Assembly (NCBI RefSeq): GCF_000203795.2 | Contig: NW_006281105.1 | Location: forward strand, 992,001-1,056,000 | Length of the DNA stretch: 64,000 nucleotides | Origin: Batrachochytrium dendrobatidis JAM81 | Taxonomy: Eukaryota > Chytridiomycota > Chytridiomycetes > Rhizophydiales | Direction of reading: 5' to 3' | Shown: in pieces, positions 11,119-22,133 of the stretch | Numbering within the stretch: position 1 is the stretch's first letter | Layout of the letters: each line of letters starts with the position of its first letter | Made by a program: the position numbers and the translations under genes | Notes under the pieces: model-generated | Seen by the model: the letters and a program-made list of their open reading frames with translations, nothing else | Told to the model about the DNA's origin: nothing | The model's database searches: none

Positions 11119-12990
11119 ATGTCTGCGAGTCTGACAAAATGGCTACGTATAAGCCTAGTATCTCTTCCAGCTTTATATACGATTTACACTGTTATCCGAT
11201 GGCGTCTGTTGGCTGCCAAACAACGCAGAATATTCGAACGTCTTTGTCCAACCCTTCCTGTCATAACAATCAACTTTACTCGTACTGTGTTTGGTGTCAT
11301 TGACGTTACAAATTTTTCTATTATTCCTACTTGGTGGATGCCAAAGCTATTGCCTAAGGGCTGGCAGTGGACGACTGGACATGATGTGTATCAGCAGCTG
11401 TAAGACCATTATACCTCTACTTGAATTATGCAATATCAAATGCAATCAATACTAATGCTTTGTTTTCATTGTTTATTCAATAAGCGGAGGCGATGCAATT
11501 GCTATTGTATCCCCCGGCGACCGGCAGTTATGGGTAGCGGATGCCGATCTTGTCAAGGACATTGTTTCACGGAAATCCGATTTTGTCAAGCCCGTTCACA
11601 TCTACACTATTTTAAACATATTTGGTAGTAACGTGGTTACAACCGAGCATGCTGAATGGCGTCGTCACCGCAGGATTGTTTCGCCTCAGTTTTCTGAGCG
11701 TATCAACCTTTCTGTGCTGCAGTATGCAGCCGAGACCGTTAGAGATATGCTCAAATGCTGGCAGAGTACAGAGCATACTGCACATGGCGAGGTTCGAGTC
11801 AATGTTTCAAACGATATGATGAAGTTGGCTTTACATGTTATTAGCGGTGCTGGGTTTGGAATGCGACTTGATTGGGTAACTTCTGAATCTGATCAAACTC
11901 TTGATCACGGACACACCATGTCGTACAAAACCGCAGTTCATAGTATGATGGCTGGTTTGCCGTTAAAAATTATTTTGCCCAAGTTTGCTTATTTGCTGCC
12001 CATTGAAAGAGTGCAGAATGTAAAACGATCATTTGACGAGTTTGGACTGTACTTGAGCGAAGTAATTCGTGGAGCTGATAAACAGGACGAATCGAATTTG
12101 CTTGTAAGTTTAGCCAAGGCAGCCAGGGCTGAGGATGGTGGTCTCACTGAGCAAGAGCTCGTTGGAAATGTTTTTGTTTTTCTATTTGCCGGTGGGTTGA
12201 TTGTGACTGATGTGCTGATCTGCAAAACGACTTTATTAACGGTTAAATTTATTTAGGACACGAAACAACTGCCAGTACATTTATGTTTGCACTTGCTATG
12301 CTTGCGTCTCATCAAGACGTGCAGCAACGACTCTACGAAGAGATTCAACTGATTCTCGATGGTAACGATCCACAATTAAAAGACATTCAAAATCTTGGCT
12401 ACACACTAGCAGTCATGAATGAGACACTGCGCATGTTTCCTCCAGTTGTTGCGATTCCAAAACATACTACCAGTCAACAAACACTCGGTAAGTATATTAT
12501 TCCTGAAGATACACGTGTAACTCTTCATACTGTTGGTATCCACTACAATCCAAAGTACTGGGGTCCAGATCCCAGTGTCTTTCGTCCAGCAAGATGGTTT
12601 ACGCTCCCCGAGTGTGCCAGCAGTGCAGTCAAAACGCGCGATTTTATCAGATCTACCACACAACTCAAATCCCAAACCTCACCATCTGAACCTGAACATG
12701 ACAAAACACGCTCGGATGTTCCAGATACTGCATCCGACAAACCCCACCAAAGTCTGTTTTCGTACAACCGGTATGCATTTTTGCCCTACTCTGAAGGAAT
12801 GCGATCGTGTTTGGGTAAGCGATTTGCACAGGTCGAGTTTATTACTGGATTGGCAATGATGATGCAAAAATATTCCGTGCACTTGCCTGACGGTGCGCAG
12901 ATTGAGGAGGTGATTGAAAGTCAGAATCGAGTCACTTTGCAGCCAAAACGGGACATGTATTTGGTGTTTAAGCCCAGAACGTCGACCTGA
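11119..12990 (+). CDS. Cytochrome P450 monooxygenase
   Basis: Membrane-anchored haem-thiolate monooxygenase of 573 aa; substrate unknown. Exons 11119-11399, 11485-12191 and 12257-12990. An N-terminal hydrophobic anchor lies at about residues 8-32. The C-helix motif EWRRHRR follows the start of exon 2. The I-helix oxygen-activation motif AGHETT is created across intron 2, which confirms that splice. The K-helix ExxR is ETLR. The haem loop reads YSEGMRSCLG with the Cys ligand at about residue 514; Tyr stands where most P450s have Phe. A polar insert rich in Ser, Thr and Pro (nt 12630-12760) lies before the haem loop and is longer than usual. A TIR element ends about 75 bases before the start and another begins about 20 bases after the stop. 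Confidence 0.9.
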
Positions 12991-13011
12991 TTTATTCCGA
13001 TTTTACAATCA

Positions 13012-13175
13012 TACCACGTAAAATAGAGCACTTGCATTGATCTCGTCTCTTTTTGGAATAAACAATGGTTGAACTATTTAGTGTTTTGCTATGAAGATTG
13101 AGTTGGTGTCGCTTGTTTTCACGAGTATGGCTTAACCATCAATCACCATATCATGCATACTGTATAGATGAATAC
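13012..13175. mobile_element. Element D: short, degraded TIR repeat
   Basis: Begins with ACCACGTAAAATAGAGCAC and carries CTTGCATTGATCTCG and GGAATAAACAATGGTTGAA, the best-preserved sub-terminal motif in the window. A plausible right end (TGTATAGATGAATAC, 13161-13175) is weaker. It lies between the converging 3' ends of the P450 and cyclophilin genes. Confidence 0.4.
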
Positions 13176-13251
13176 TATAACGACTCACCAAGTCAACACC
13201 ACAGTAGTTGTAAGGGATTGGATTGAGTTTCAAAAACAAGAGCAAATTCAT

Positions 13252-14097
13252 TTAAAGCTGGCCAGATTTGGCAACAACAATCTTCTTGGAAGTCTTTCCA
13301 GACTGGGAACCAAGCTTTTCAATGGACTCGACGACGGACATGCCTTCGGTGATGCAGCCAAACACAACGTGCTTGCCATCAAGCCATGAAGTCTGAGCAG
13401 TGCAGATGAAGAACTGGGAGCCGTTGGTGTTGGGACCAGCATTGGCCATGGAGAGAATGCCTGGACCAGTGTGCTTGATCTTGAAGTTTTCATCCTCGAA
13501 CTTGTTGCCGTAGATAGACTTTCCACCCGTGCCGTTGTGGTTGGTGAAATCACCACCTTGACACATGAATTGGGGAATCACACGATGGAAGCAAGAACCC
13601 TCATAACCAAAGCCCTTTTCACCAGTGCAAAGAGCACGGAAGTTTTCAGCTGTACATAAGCAGGTGTATCAAGTCAGCAAGAAAAAAGGCAGACAAACAA
13701 GATCAACAAACGTAGCTTACCAGTCTTTGGGACAACATCAGCACGGAGCTGTTGGTTAGTGATTACAGACCAGAATTTGTTGTGCGCAGCAAGTGAAAAA
13801 TAAAAACCACAGGGATCAGGATCAGCACATAAATCACAGATCAACAAGTTAGCAAGAGTCAATGGCTGAGAAAAGCACAAGACTGTCCCACTGATCTGCA
13901 CAAAAGACAGGGCAGATAGAGAGCAGTAGTTGAGATGGAAGAAACCAAACAGTAAGGGGATTTACCTCCATGACAATGCGACCAAGAGGAGCACCGTCAG
14001 CAGTCATATCGAAGAAAACCTTTGGATTAGCGCCAGACATGTTCTTGAAACCAGCGGCAGCATTACGAAGCAAAGGAGTGTATCGAAAGGCACACAT
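13252..14097 (-). CDS. Cyclophilin A-type peptidyl-prolyl cis-trans isomerase
   Basis: Accelerates proline cis-trans isomerisation in folding; the cyclosporin target. Exons: ATG to 13966, 13748-13721 (28-nt microexon) and 13649-13252. From the internal ATG at 14040 ([12 protein letters not shown]) the product is 166 aa, the canonical cyclophilin A length. Catalytic landmarks are present: [15 protein letters not shown] with the active-site Arg, the [15 protein letters not shown] run and the Trp of [11 protein letters not shown]. An in-frame upstream ATG at 14097 would add 19 residues ([19 protein letters not shown]) that look like a mitochondrial presequence: Arg/Lys-bearing, Leu/Ala/Phe-rich, no acidic residue. 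Strong donor sites further upstream (near 14335 and 14414) suggest a 5' UTR intron. Intron 2 is 217 bp. Confidence 0.93.
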
Positions 14098-14438
14098 AAG
14101 TGGATAATCAATCAAAGGAGTGAGAAATGAAACTAATGGAAATGGGAAGAGTGACAGAATGTCAGAAGAGATGGCAGATCAACAAGGGTTAAACCATAAG
14201 AATACATCTGGTGGTGAGTAGAAAGGATAAACAAGAGTCTAGCCAGTTGGCATTGACAGCAGAAGATTTGTGGCAGAACAGCACACCAAGAGCAATGTAT
14301 TTCAAGCCAAATCGACAATCCATCAAAACACTTACAATTGATTGATGGCAGGAATAGCAAGGCGGATTGAGGCAAACTTGACACTCCAGCCACGTGAGGT
14401 TACGTCGCGCTTACCACTGCATCTGCAATCCATCGATA

Positions 14439-17400
14439 ATGACTGCTGCTGGCGAGGTTGCACATCAGCATCTGAGTGCTTCTCCTATAATAGAAACCAT
14501 CTCGTCAAACTTTAGAGCAGACCTTGATAGACGCAACACGGATGCTCTTTTGGAACTCAACTTGCAGATTGACCAGCTTGCTTCTGCTCCGTTGCGTTCT
14601 GCTTTGCCTCCATACGATGACCAACTGAATCTATCACCTCTTACTTCAACCGTTGCCATTCCAATGACTATGGAACAGACGGTGCTTACTCAGTCTAATT
14701 TCAACGATAATGCTACGCCATTCGCTGCCATTCGCACTGGTGAGGATTGCGCCGATTATTCTCTGAATTATCGCATGTTGGATGCCATGGCTTCCGGACA
14801 AAATACTACTACTGGTCTTCTACCACCAGTTCATACTCTTCCAACCGAGTCTACCATTCTTGCCATGAACCACAATTTGGCTGATATCAGTATGCAGCTT
14901 AATATGGATTTAGCAGATTTCAAGCGTCTTGCAGATATGGACACTCATGCTGCTACTCCTTCGTTTATGCATGCTACAGATATGTCATCCATGCATATGA
15001 ATTCTCAGGCTGATTCAAAACCTTTGAACAGTTTGAAACAAAAAGTGTTACAGTGGCCTGATTCGCAAGTGTCTGGTAATCCATTTATTACTGATTCTTT
15101 AATTTCAGATATTCCTGGCAATATGATGGATGGTGTTAGCATGGATAGAGATCCTCACGGTGACTTTACGCTGTCATTTACTGCTCCTCATTATTCTTCG
15201 ATTTTTCCAACTACCACTTCTATTAGTGCTGCCAAGCCTGCAGCTTCATCACCTACAACTCCTGTGCCAACTCAAAAACTATTTGTGCGCGACATGGATG
15301 TTTCTCATGTAGCTGATGCAAGTGCTGATTTTGACTACAACACATCCCACATACTTACTCAGCCGTTGCAGATGACACAAGATACAGATGCTCTGTTTGC
15401 TCGTGTTGATAGATCCATCGACGACGAATCCTTTGCATATGCTGATTACGATACTCACACTGGAAATGCCATATATTCATCCCATACTCCCTATGGACCA
15501 TCTACCACTACTTCTCGCATTCACTCATTGCATGTCAGTCCAGACAGAGGATACCGTCGCTCTGCTCAAGAAATCAGTCAAGCTTGGATGTCCGTATCGC
15601 GCCAACCCAATCTATCCGACTTACAGACTTCCACTTTGGCCAAAGTGGAAGAGCTTACTTCACCACCTGATGCAAATGCTTGTTCTTCAAATTTAAATGT
15701 TGAAAACAATGAATTGCAGAGCTTATCTGATCGTTTGGAATCCATTCGGTTGGGAACCAACCATTCTGCTTATAATGGTGCTGCCATCACAGTAGCCGAT
15801 ACTGCTTTGAATAATTTGACTGCACATTCAGAAACAGGTCAACACTCTTCAAATGATATGGCTAAGATAGATAATGACAGTCATAATCAAAGCAATGCAC
15901 ATACACAGGTTCCATGGGCTTCGGCATCTATTCAACAGATTCATCAACGTATCTTGCACGGATATAACTTGACGTCTCAAAGCCAGCAACATGATCAAGG
16001 GTTGGCAACCAGTGAAAATCCTAGAAAATCAGTTATTTCTGGACAAGTAAGCCGCGATGGCTCAAACAATGGAATAGACAATCTACACTTTCGTCGACCG
16101 TTACCCACTACACTAATGGATGTAGATCATAACAAAACATTGTATAGTATTCCTGCCGATGAAAATTCTCGAGCTGTAGTCAATGCACTGCGGACTCTTC
16201 AGGAACGAGTGGGAAAACTTGAAGGAGAAAAAATGGCTGCCAAGGATAAAATATCAGATTTGGAACTCGAGCTATCGACAACGAGGAAACTATTGTATCA
16301 TCAGCAACAGAGTGGGTTTACAGCTGATTCTTTTGCTAATTCTGTAGTCAATGGATCTACTCAACAGCCTGCTGGAAATCATGCTGGATTGACAGTTTCT
16401 GATGCTAATCCCACCTCTGTTCACAACTCCACTGCTGAGCCACATTTTTCCATCTCCGAACCACAACTATTACATCAACAACATACCACACTTCAATCTA
16501 ATGTTGATCAAGTATCTGCTCACACTCCTTTAATATCGGTACAATCTCAATCACAACCAGTATCATCAACCACCACTGAGCCAACTTCGCCCAATCTTAA
16601 ACTGATATCCAATGTTCCGCCCCTTCCTGCTACAAAGACTTCCACGCTTAATGACATTGCAGAGGCAAGACAAATGGTGAGTGATCTCAAAGCACGCGTG
16701 GAGCGAGTGCGAGATCTTGATCGTGACGTACAAGGTTTAGATACTCCTCAACCAAAATACTCCACTAACCATTTAGCACAATCAGCACCTTTCCAGAACC
16801 AGGATTTCCCTGTCAAACTTGAATCACACTTTGAGTCTAAAAATATGCCCGATAGAGAGAATGTCTCTCACCCACTGCCGTTCAATACTCATTTATATCC
16901 CGTTGAAAAAACTGAACCACTATCTATGAATCCAGCCGCTTCAAAAAACTCGTATGATACATTTATTGACTCGCATAGACAGACACCTTCCATGCATGTA
17001 CAAGACAATGTGCCAGTTAAACCTGCTTTTGAAAATGCACCTGATCGCACATACTATCAACGCAATCGTGTGTTATACTCTTCTCTACCGCAAGAAATTG
17101 TGCATAATCCCAATGAGTTGTCTAGTTCAAAGCATATGACTCCTCCCTCCTTTTCTGATTCTTATCATGATTCGACACGTAAATACGAATCAACTACTGC
17201 GCCAGTTTTACATTCATTTAGCACTTCTATCCCAACAAGCATGCCTACTTTTACGACATTTAAATCTACAGCTCCAATGACTGAAGAACATCGACCTACA
17301 AAAGAGCGGGACAATGCACTGCAAAACAGATATGATGCATACCAGCCTACTCAAACTCATCGTTTTGATTTACCTTTTAAAGTCTCGGCAACAGGTGATG

Positions 17401-18944
17401 CGGATTGTAGTTTTTTGAGCGAGGCAGAGATCAACCGATTGCAACAGGACATTCAATCTGAGCGTTTAGCACATGAGGCTTATCAACGTCAACCCAGTCA
17501 AGCTTTTTTAAAACAGCAACTATTAGATCAGTCAAAATCTATACCTATCATGGCATCGACAGCAGGAGCTGGGTCGAAAAAAAAGCAAAGAAAACATAAT
17601 AAAGTGCCTACATATACGCCAGATAATGTACCCAGTACTAATTCTACTGGTTCCGAGCTAGCTCCACAATGGAGGAAAATAGAACAACGTGGCCGATCAT
17701 CTCTACGCGGAGTAGTAAACCCATCCACCACTTTGACAACGCATATCCGCAGACGACCACCAATTGATATGCCATCTGTGGTTCAACAGCCAATGAATAC
17801 CGATCCACATGGACGAGAGATGCCATTTACAGTTGGACAATGTACAGGAAAATCGTTTTCAGTTACTGCAAATCTGCAGCGGGTATTTTCACTTCTCAAA
17901 GCACATAATCCTGGCTTGTGTTCGGTTTGTTCTCGAAGGCGAGGTGCAGTGTGCCAGCCTAGCCATTTTGAACACAATAAAGGTGGAGAGCGAAGACGAA
18001 CTATGCATGTTGTTGATGGCGGAGGAGAAAGAGGGCGAAGACGATCAGCTACTGGTCCGTCTGCAAAAGATACAAGAATGGGTATGAATATTGCAACTCG
18101 TACCTTTAATCATGCTGCTCCAGTTAGACAATCCAATTCTACTCGCTCATCAACACGAGTAGCAAGCAATGCGGATGACATGCACATCAGTACAGATCTA
18201 GATGCGGACGTGTCGGCTGGAATTGCCAGCGCAGGAACAGAGAATCTTCATCACGTACTTGGCATTCTAGAAGAAGAATTCCGTACGCTCAAGGGAGAAT
18301 ACAATCATCTTGTTTCCGAGTACGAAAAGGCTGTTGACTCTACTAGCCGAATTGGAGATATTGTCCGTGATCATGACATGTCTATATCAAACATGAATGG
18401 TGATCAAAACAGCAAGAAGAATTTAAAGGCGATTGGAGATGAGTTAAGGTTGGTCATACAAAATATGGAAACCAAGGGCGATCAGGTTTCGATTTTGCGT
18501 GAAATTATGCAGAGTACATTAAAACACAACCAGTCCAAGTCAGAGTATGCAGCCGAGAGGAAAGGTGTGATTACTTCACACTCTGGCGGTAATTCTAGCA
18601 ATAACGTGTCACATAGGGCTGCAAAGGAGAAACGATACTTGCTTTCAACCGTGACTTCGCGGTCCAAGTCGCGCGAGTCTATTTTCAGAAATGGCAACCC
18701 TGCTCATGGCGTTGGGAGCGATGGAGATGGTGTCTATAGCTCCAAATCAGTGCCAATGCATGGAGGAAAGCCCATATACAATCGTAGAAATGATGCTGTT
18801 GATGGTCAGAAAGCCAACATTCCACGGTGGAGTACTCATCGCTCTGCTAGCCATTCACCTGGTCGACTAGTAGCTAGTCTCAGTCTTTTGAAAAGTAGTC
18901 AAAAAGTACAAGATGCACTCGTCGATTCTGTATCCAACATTTAA
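14439..18944 (+). CDS. Cep57-like centrosome/spindle-pole protein
   Basis: Single-exon gene of 1501 aa. Two short regions carry the family signal within long Ser/Thr/His/Gln-rich disorder. Residues about 574-630 form a coiled coil beginning NALRTLQERVGKLEGEKMAA, like the Cep57 centrosome-localisation domain. Residues about 1149-1170 hold FSLLKAHNPGLCSVCSRRRG and about 1271-1370 hold VLGILEEEFRTLKGEYNHLV and METKGDQVSILREIM, like the Cep57/Ppc89 microtubule-binding domain. Cep57 links microtubules to the centrosome; S. pombe Ppc89 scaffolds the spindle pole body. The length is much greater than animal Cep57 (about 500 aa). The ATG at 14439 is the first in this frame; an open frame continues upstream without ATG. 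Shares its upstream region with cyclophilin A. Family assignment is good; exact role is inferred. Confidence 0.7.
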   Translation: MTAAGEVAHQHLSASPIIETISSNFRADLDRRNTDALLELNLQIDQLASAPLRSALPPYDDQLNLSPLTSTVAIPMTMEQTVLTQSNFNDNATPFAAIRTGEDCADYSLNYRMLDAMASGQNTTTGLLPPVHTLPTESTILAMNHNLADISMQLNMDLADFKRLADMDTHAATPSFMHATDMSSMHMNSQADSKPLNSLKQKVLQWPDSQVSGNPFITDSLISDIPGNMMDGVSMDRDPHGDFTLSFTAPHYSSIFPTTTSISAAKPAASSPTTPVPTQKLFVRDMDVSHVADASADFDYNTSHILTQPLQMTQDTDALFARVDRSIDDESFAYADYDTHTGNAIYSSHTPYGPSTTTSRIHSLHVSPDRGYRRSAQEISQAWMSVSRQPNLSDLQTSTLAKVEELTSPPDANACSSNLNVENNELQSLSDRLESIRLGTNHSAYNGAAITVADTALNNLTAHSETGQHSSNDMAKIDNDSHNQSNAHTQVPWASASIQQIHQRILHGYNLTSQSQQHDQGLATSENPRKSVISGQVSRDGSNNGIDNLHFRRPLPTTLMDVDHNKTLYSIPADENSRAVVNALRTLQERVGKLEGEKMAAKDKISDLELELSTTRKLLYHQQQSGFTADSFANSVVNGSTQQPAGNHAGLTVSDANPTSVHNSTAEPHFSISEPQLLHQQHTTLQSNVDQVSAHTPLISVQSQSQPVSSTTTEPTSPNLKLISNVPPLPATKTSTLNDIAEARQMVSDLKARVERVRDLDRDVQGLDTPQPKYSTNHLAQSAPFQNQDFPVKLESHFESKNMPDRENVSHPLPFNTHLYPVEKTEPLSMNPAASKNSYDTFIDSHRQTPSMHVQDNVPVKPAFENAPDRTYYQRNRVLYSSLPQEIVHNPNELSSSKHMTPPSFSDSYHDSTRKYESTTAPVLHSFSTSIPTSMPTFTTFKSTAPMTEEHRPTKERDNALQNRYDAYQPTQTHRFDLPFKVSATGDADCSFLSEAEINRLQQDIQSERLAHEAYQRQPSQAFLKQQLLDQSKSIPIMASTAGAGSKKKQRKHNKVPTYTPDNVPSTNSTGSELAPQWRKIEQRGRSSLRGVVNPSTTLTTHIRRRPPIDMPSVVQQPMNTDPHGREMPFTVGQCTGKSFSVTANLQRVFSLLKAHNPGLCSVCSRRRGAVCQPSHFEHNKGGERRRTMHVVDGGGERGRRRSATGPSAKDTRMGMNIATRTFNHAAPVRQSNSTRSSTRVASNADDMHISTDLDADVSAGIASAGTENLHHVLGILEEEFRTLKGEYNHLVSEYEKAVDSTSRIGDIVRDHDMSISNMNGDQNSKKNLKAIGDELRLVIQNMETKGDQVSILREIMQSTLKHNQSKSEYAAERKGVITSHSGGNSSNNVSHRAAKEKRYLLSTVTSRSKSRESIFRNGNPAHGVGSDGDGVYSSKSVPMHGGKPIYNRRNDAVDGQKANIPRWSTHRSASHSPGRLVASLSLLKSSQKVQDALVDSVSNI

Positions 18945-19123
18945 CCGACTGAGCTGTTGAATATAGTGACTTGGTAAAACAGCAGTGTGATATTTTTGAT
19001 ATTTGAAATAAAACCCAGTTTAGTTTTGATGGTCAGCAGCAGTTTATTTATCGACTTTGAGCGTATAGTTTTAAACTTTTATATCCATATTCTTGGTGAA
19101 TAGTTCATATTACTGGACAAAAA

Positions 19124-22023
19124 TTATTCATCCGAGCCATCTATCACCATCAAGTGTGATTGACGACGACTACGTGGAAGCATTGAAAGCCCTCTTGCAC
19201 TAGGACTAGTGGTGACTACCTCACTACCAATAGGTGACGCACTCTCACCTAACGATCTATATTCCGAAGCACGTCGTGCAGCATTCAAACTTGGTGTCGA
19301 AGGTGATCTAACCAATTGAGTTTTTCGTAAAGGTGTAGTCGAACCAGATCGATGACGCATGGTGGTATATACAGTATTTGAATTGGCGCATTGACCATGA
19401 GTAGAGTGTGGTGTTGGTGTCATTGATTGAGAATGATCAAGCTTGTTTGATTTCAATGTTGTTTGGATAGCGCCTGATCGTGCCAAAGTTGCTGGATAGT
19501 GATGATATGTAGCCTGATCTTGTCGTAAAAGTGACGATGCAGATGGTGTTTTTCTGTGACCAAGTCTATCCAGAACAAAGATATTTTCGTTGACAAATCG
19601 ATCTGCAATCTCAGCCTCCTGAATAAATTCCAAAAAACATCAAATTATAAGCAATGACAAAATTATGTAGATGAAAATAATTGGTAACAGAGTGTTGTAC
19701 CTACCAAAACATTTAAATATCGCGAATTGTCGAGTATAAAAGGCTCTCCATGATCTAAATTGACAAAAATGTGATTAGATTATTGTTAATTTTGTTTCAG
19801 CATTAACAACATCAATGCATTCACTATTTACCGTGTTCAGCTGAAACAATAGAGGCTCTAAGCTTTGACTCAATTCGTAGCAAAGTGGGATAGCATGTTT
19901 TTCTAAATCGTTCTTCCTCGACAAGTTGAAAGGACGGTCTAAACAACCTTCGAGGATCAGATGCTGATGTTTCAAATTCTTTCATTTTCTGAAAACTCCA
20001 AAGTTAAACTATGCTAATGAAAAATGCTTAACCAACACTAAAAAATACAAAATCAATCCAGTTACTCACATTGATGAGCGCATTGCGATCATTGATTTTT
20101 TCATATATCTCTTGATACACTGCGTAGCGTTGGTTTAGCATAGCAATCTCTGCTCTAAGGATCTCGATGGTGCTTGGTGAGTATAAATCTACCCAAAAAA
20201 CAATGTTAAAACACCAAGAATTTCCAACATGAGCAAAACTGTCAGTGTTGAATACCTTGATTGATATTATTTAAAAATGTTGTACAATGTTGTTCAGAAA
20301 CAAAGCATTTCAGCCACAAATCTTTGATAATAACCAGTAACTAATAACAATATATTCGAATGATGGTCAGTCATTGCATAAATTATTTACACGAATTAAA
20401 TAGATACCTCGTCAACATGCTTTTCCATTTTTTGTTTCCACAGTTTTCGTAACGATTCGCATAAATCTTCATACTATCCAGCAAAGTATAGATTAATACC
20501 TGTGCCATAATCAAGCATTTCGATGAAAATTGAAATGATTTAAATAGCTTACTTTGTCTATTTTGTGTAAATCGTTTTCAAGAGAGATTCTTTGATCGTC
20601 ACTAGTTTCCAAATCTTTCCATAGTGTTTCAATCTCAGTTATCAAAATGGATAGTTTTGTATCAAGCATACACTTTAGATCAAGTAGCTCATGTAAAGCG
20701 TTTTCAAGATTTTTTTCCAGTTCTGGAAATAGTATGGGTAGATTGGGTTCGTTTTCAAGCGCGCTAGATGTCTGAATACAAGATAGTTCGTCTAGTTGGT
20801 GCTGAATATGGATGGGTATATGCAACACGGGTATTTTAGTAGCAATTGGAGTGATGGTGTGGAGAATGTTATGAATAGCAGTCAAGCGCATTTCCTATTT
20901 ATAAAACAGATCAGCAATGCTAATTAGCATGAGCATGCTATCTAATAAAATAATTCGACTCGACTAAACGTTGGCAAAGCTTACCGCCTTGTTCACAATC
21001 AATGAGAGTGCTTCTGCACAGATATTCAAATCCGAGTTACGCAACATTTCAATTTCCTAACATATCATCACATATTGGAATAGTTTTTGAATTGTTAGTA
21101 AAATTCTTTGAACACGACATGCATTTTTCTACATGGATATATGATGGACATACAGGAAATGCGCATGTCCAGTCCGGTAGTTTACTGCAAATCTGGAAAT
21201 ACCGAGTTTTCATCACCTGAACTTTACTCTGTCGCTCGCTACAAATCTGTAGGTTAAAAATAGCAACAGTCAGTTACAAACAAGAGTATATCGATTAGTT
21301 TAGATCGTGCATCAATCATGACATGCCTGCTTGTATTCATCAACCCATTTTGATACAACAGCGATTTGATCTAGTGGTGATAAACTCTTATCCAGACACT
21401 CAAAAGGAGATTCTTGACCAAGCAAACCACACAAGGCATCAAGCTTTGCCTTTATTTGTTCAAGGACAGTCCAATTGTTAGTAAGATGAACATGACACTT
21501 GAAATGATAGGATGATCGCAAGTTGCTTTACTTGAAGTTCGGACAGTTGCTTTAAAATGAGCTGTCGTTGTTGATACGGTTCTTCGTAGAGTTGCTGCAC
21601 CAAAGGCTCTAGAGACTACACATCATTTGTAATCAACATATATGATTGAGCCCAAGTAATTGCAAGTGAATGCATTCATACAAGCCGCATCGATTATCTC
21701 GACATATAACAAACCTCCAATGCAATTGACCATGCTGGATCTAATGCATATCCTGACATGGAAGAATCCTGCTCAATATATAAAATACATTTTTGCAAGC
21801 GGTCTGCAATAGTATGGACTCTAGATAGCTGGAATTGAGCATCTACATGCAGTTTAGGTTTGCCAGTGGATTTGACGGGGACTGTCGAGTCTAACAGGTC
21901 AGATTGGAATGGAATCAGAATGGTGTCTGCACTTTCTGAGCTGAGAAGAGAAGGCTCACAATCACATAGATCCGTAGTGATGGCCATCTTTTTTAAAGAA
22001 TCTGTAGATTCATCTTTCAACAT
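19124..22023 (-). CDS. ASE1: Ase1/PRC1/MAP65 spindle-midzone microtubule bundler
   Basis: Cross-links antiparallel microtubules in the anaphase midzone. A twelve-exon model gives 643 aa: 22023-21715, 21615-21532, 21449-21327, 21246-21217, 21056-20985, 20894-20553, 20473-20408, 20340-20256, 20188-20070, 19988-19832, 19754-19705, 19618-19124. Phases agree throughout. Family segments: EEPYQQRQLILKQLSELQ, ITEIETLWKDLE, IKDLWLKCFVSEQ, IEILRAEIAMLNQRYAVYQE, RRLFRPSFQLVEEERFRK and HGEPFILDNSRYL. A basic Ser/Thr/Pro-rich tail follows, with many SP/TP sites as expected for a CDK substrate. Exon 4 is only 30 nt. The junction after exon 3 appears to use a GC donor (CAG/GCATGT). Identification is strong; the exon 2-5 details are less certain. 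Confidence 0.85.
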
Positions 22024-22133
22024 GGTGCAGTTATCAGATAATCAAGTTTGAATTCAACGCGATTTTATGGATTCTCAAACAGTGTTCAACTGTCGAGTTG
22101 TAACCATTGCTAGATATAAATGAGTGGATTAAT

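Noticed and set aside
14414..14433. ATG at 14433 (-) followed by a strong donor, as a first coding exon of cyclophilin
   Set aside because: It keeps frame when spliced to 14138 but would lie 5 bases from the Cep57-like ATG on the other strand. A non-coding first exon is simpler; kept only as an alternative.
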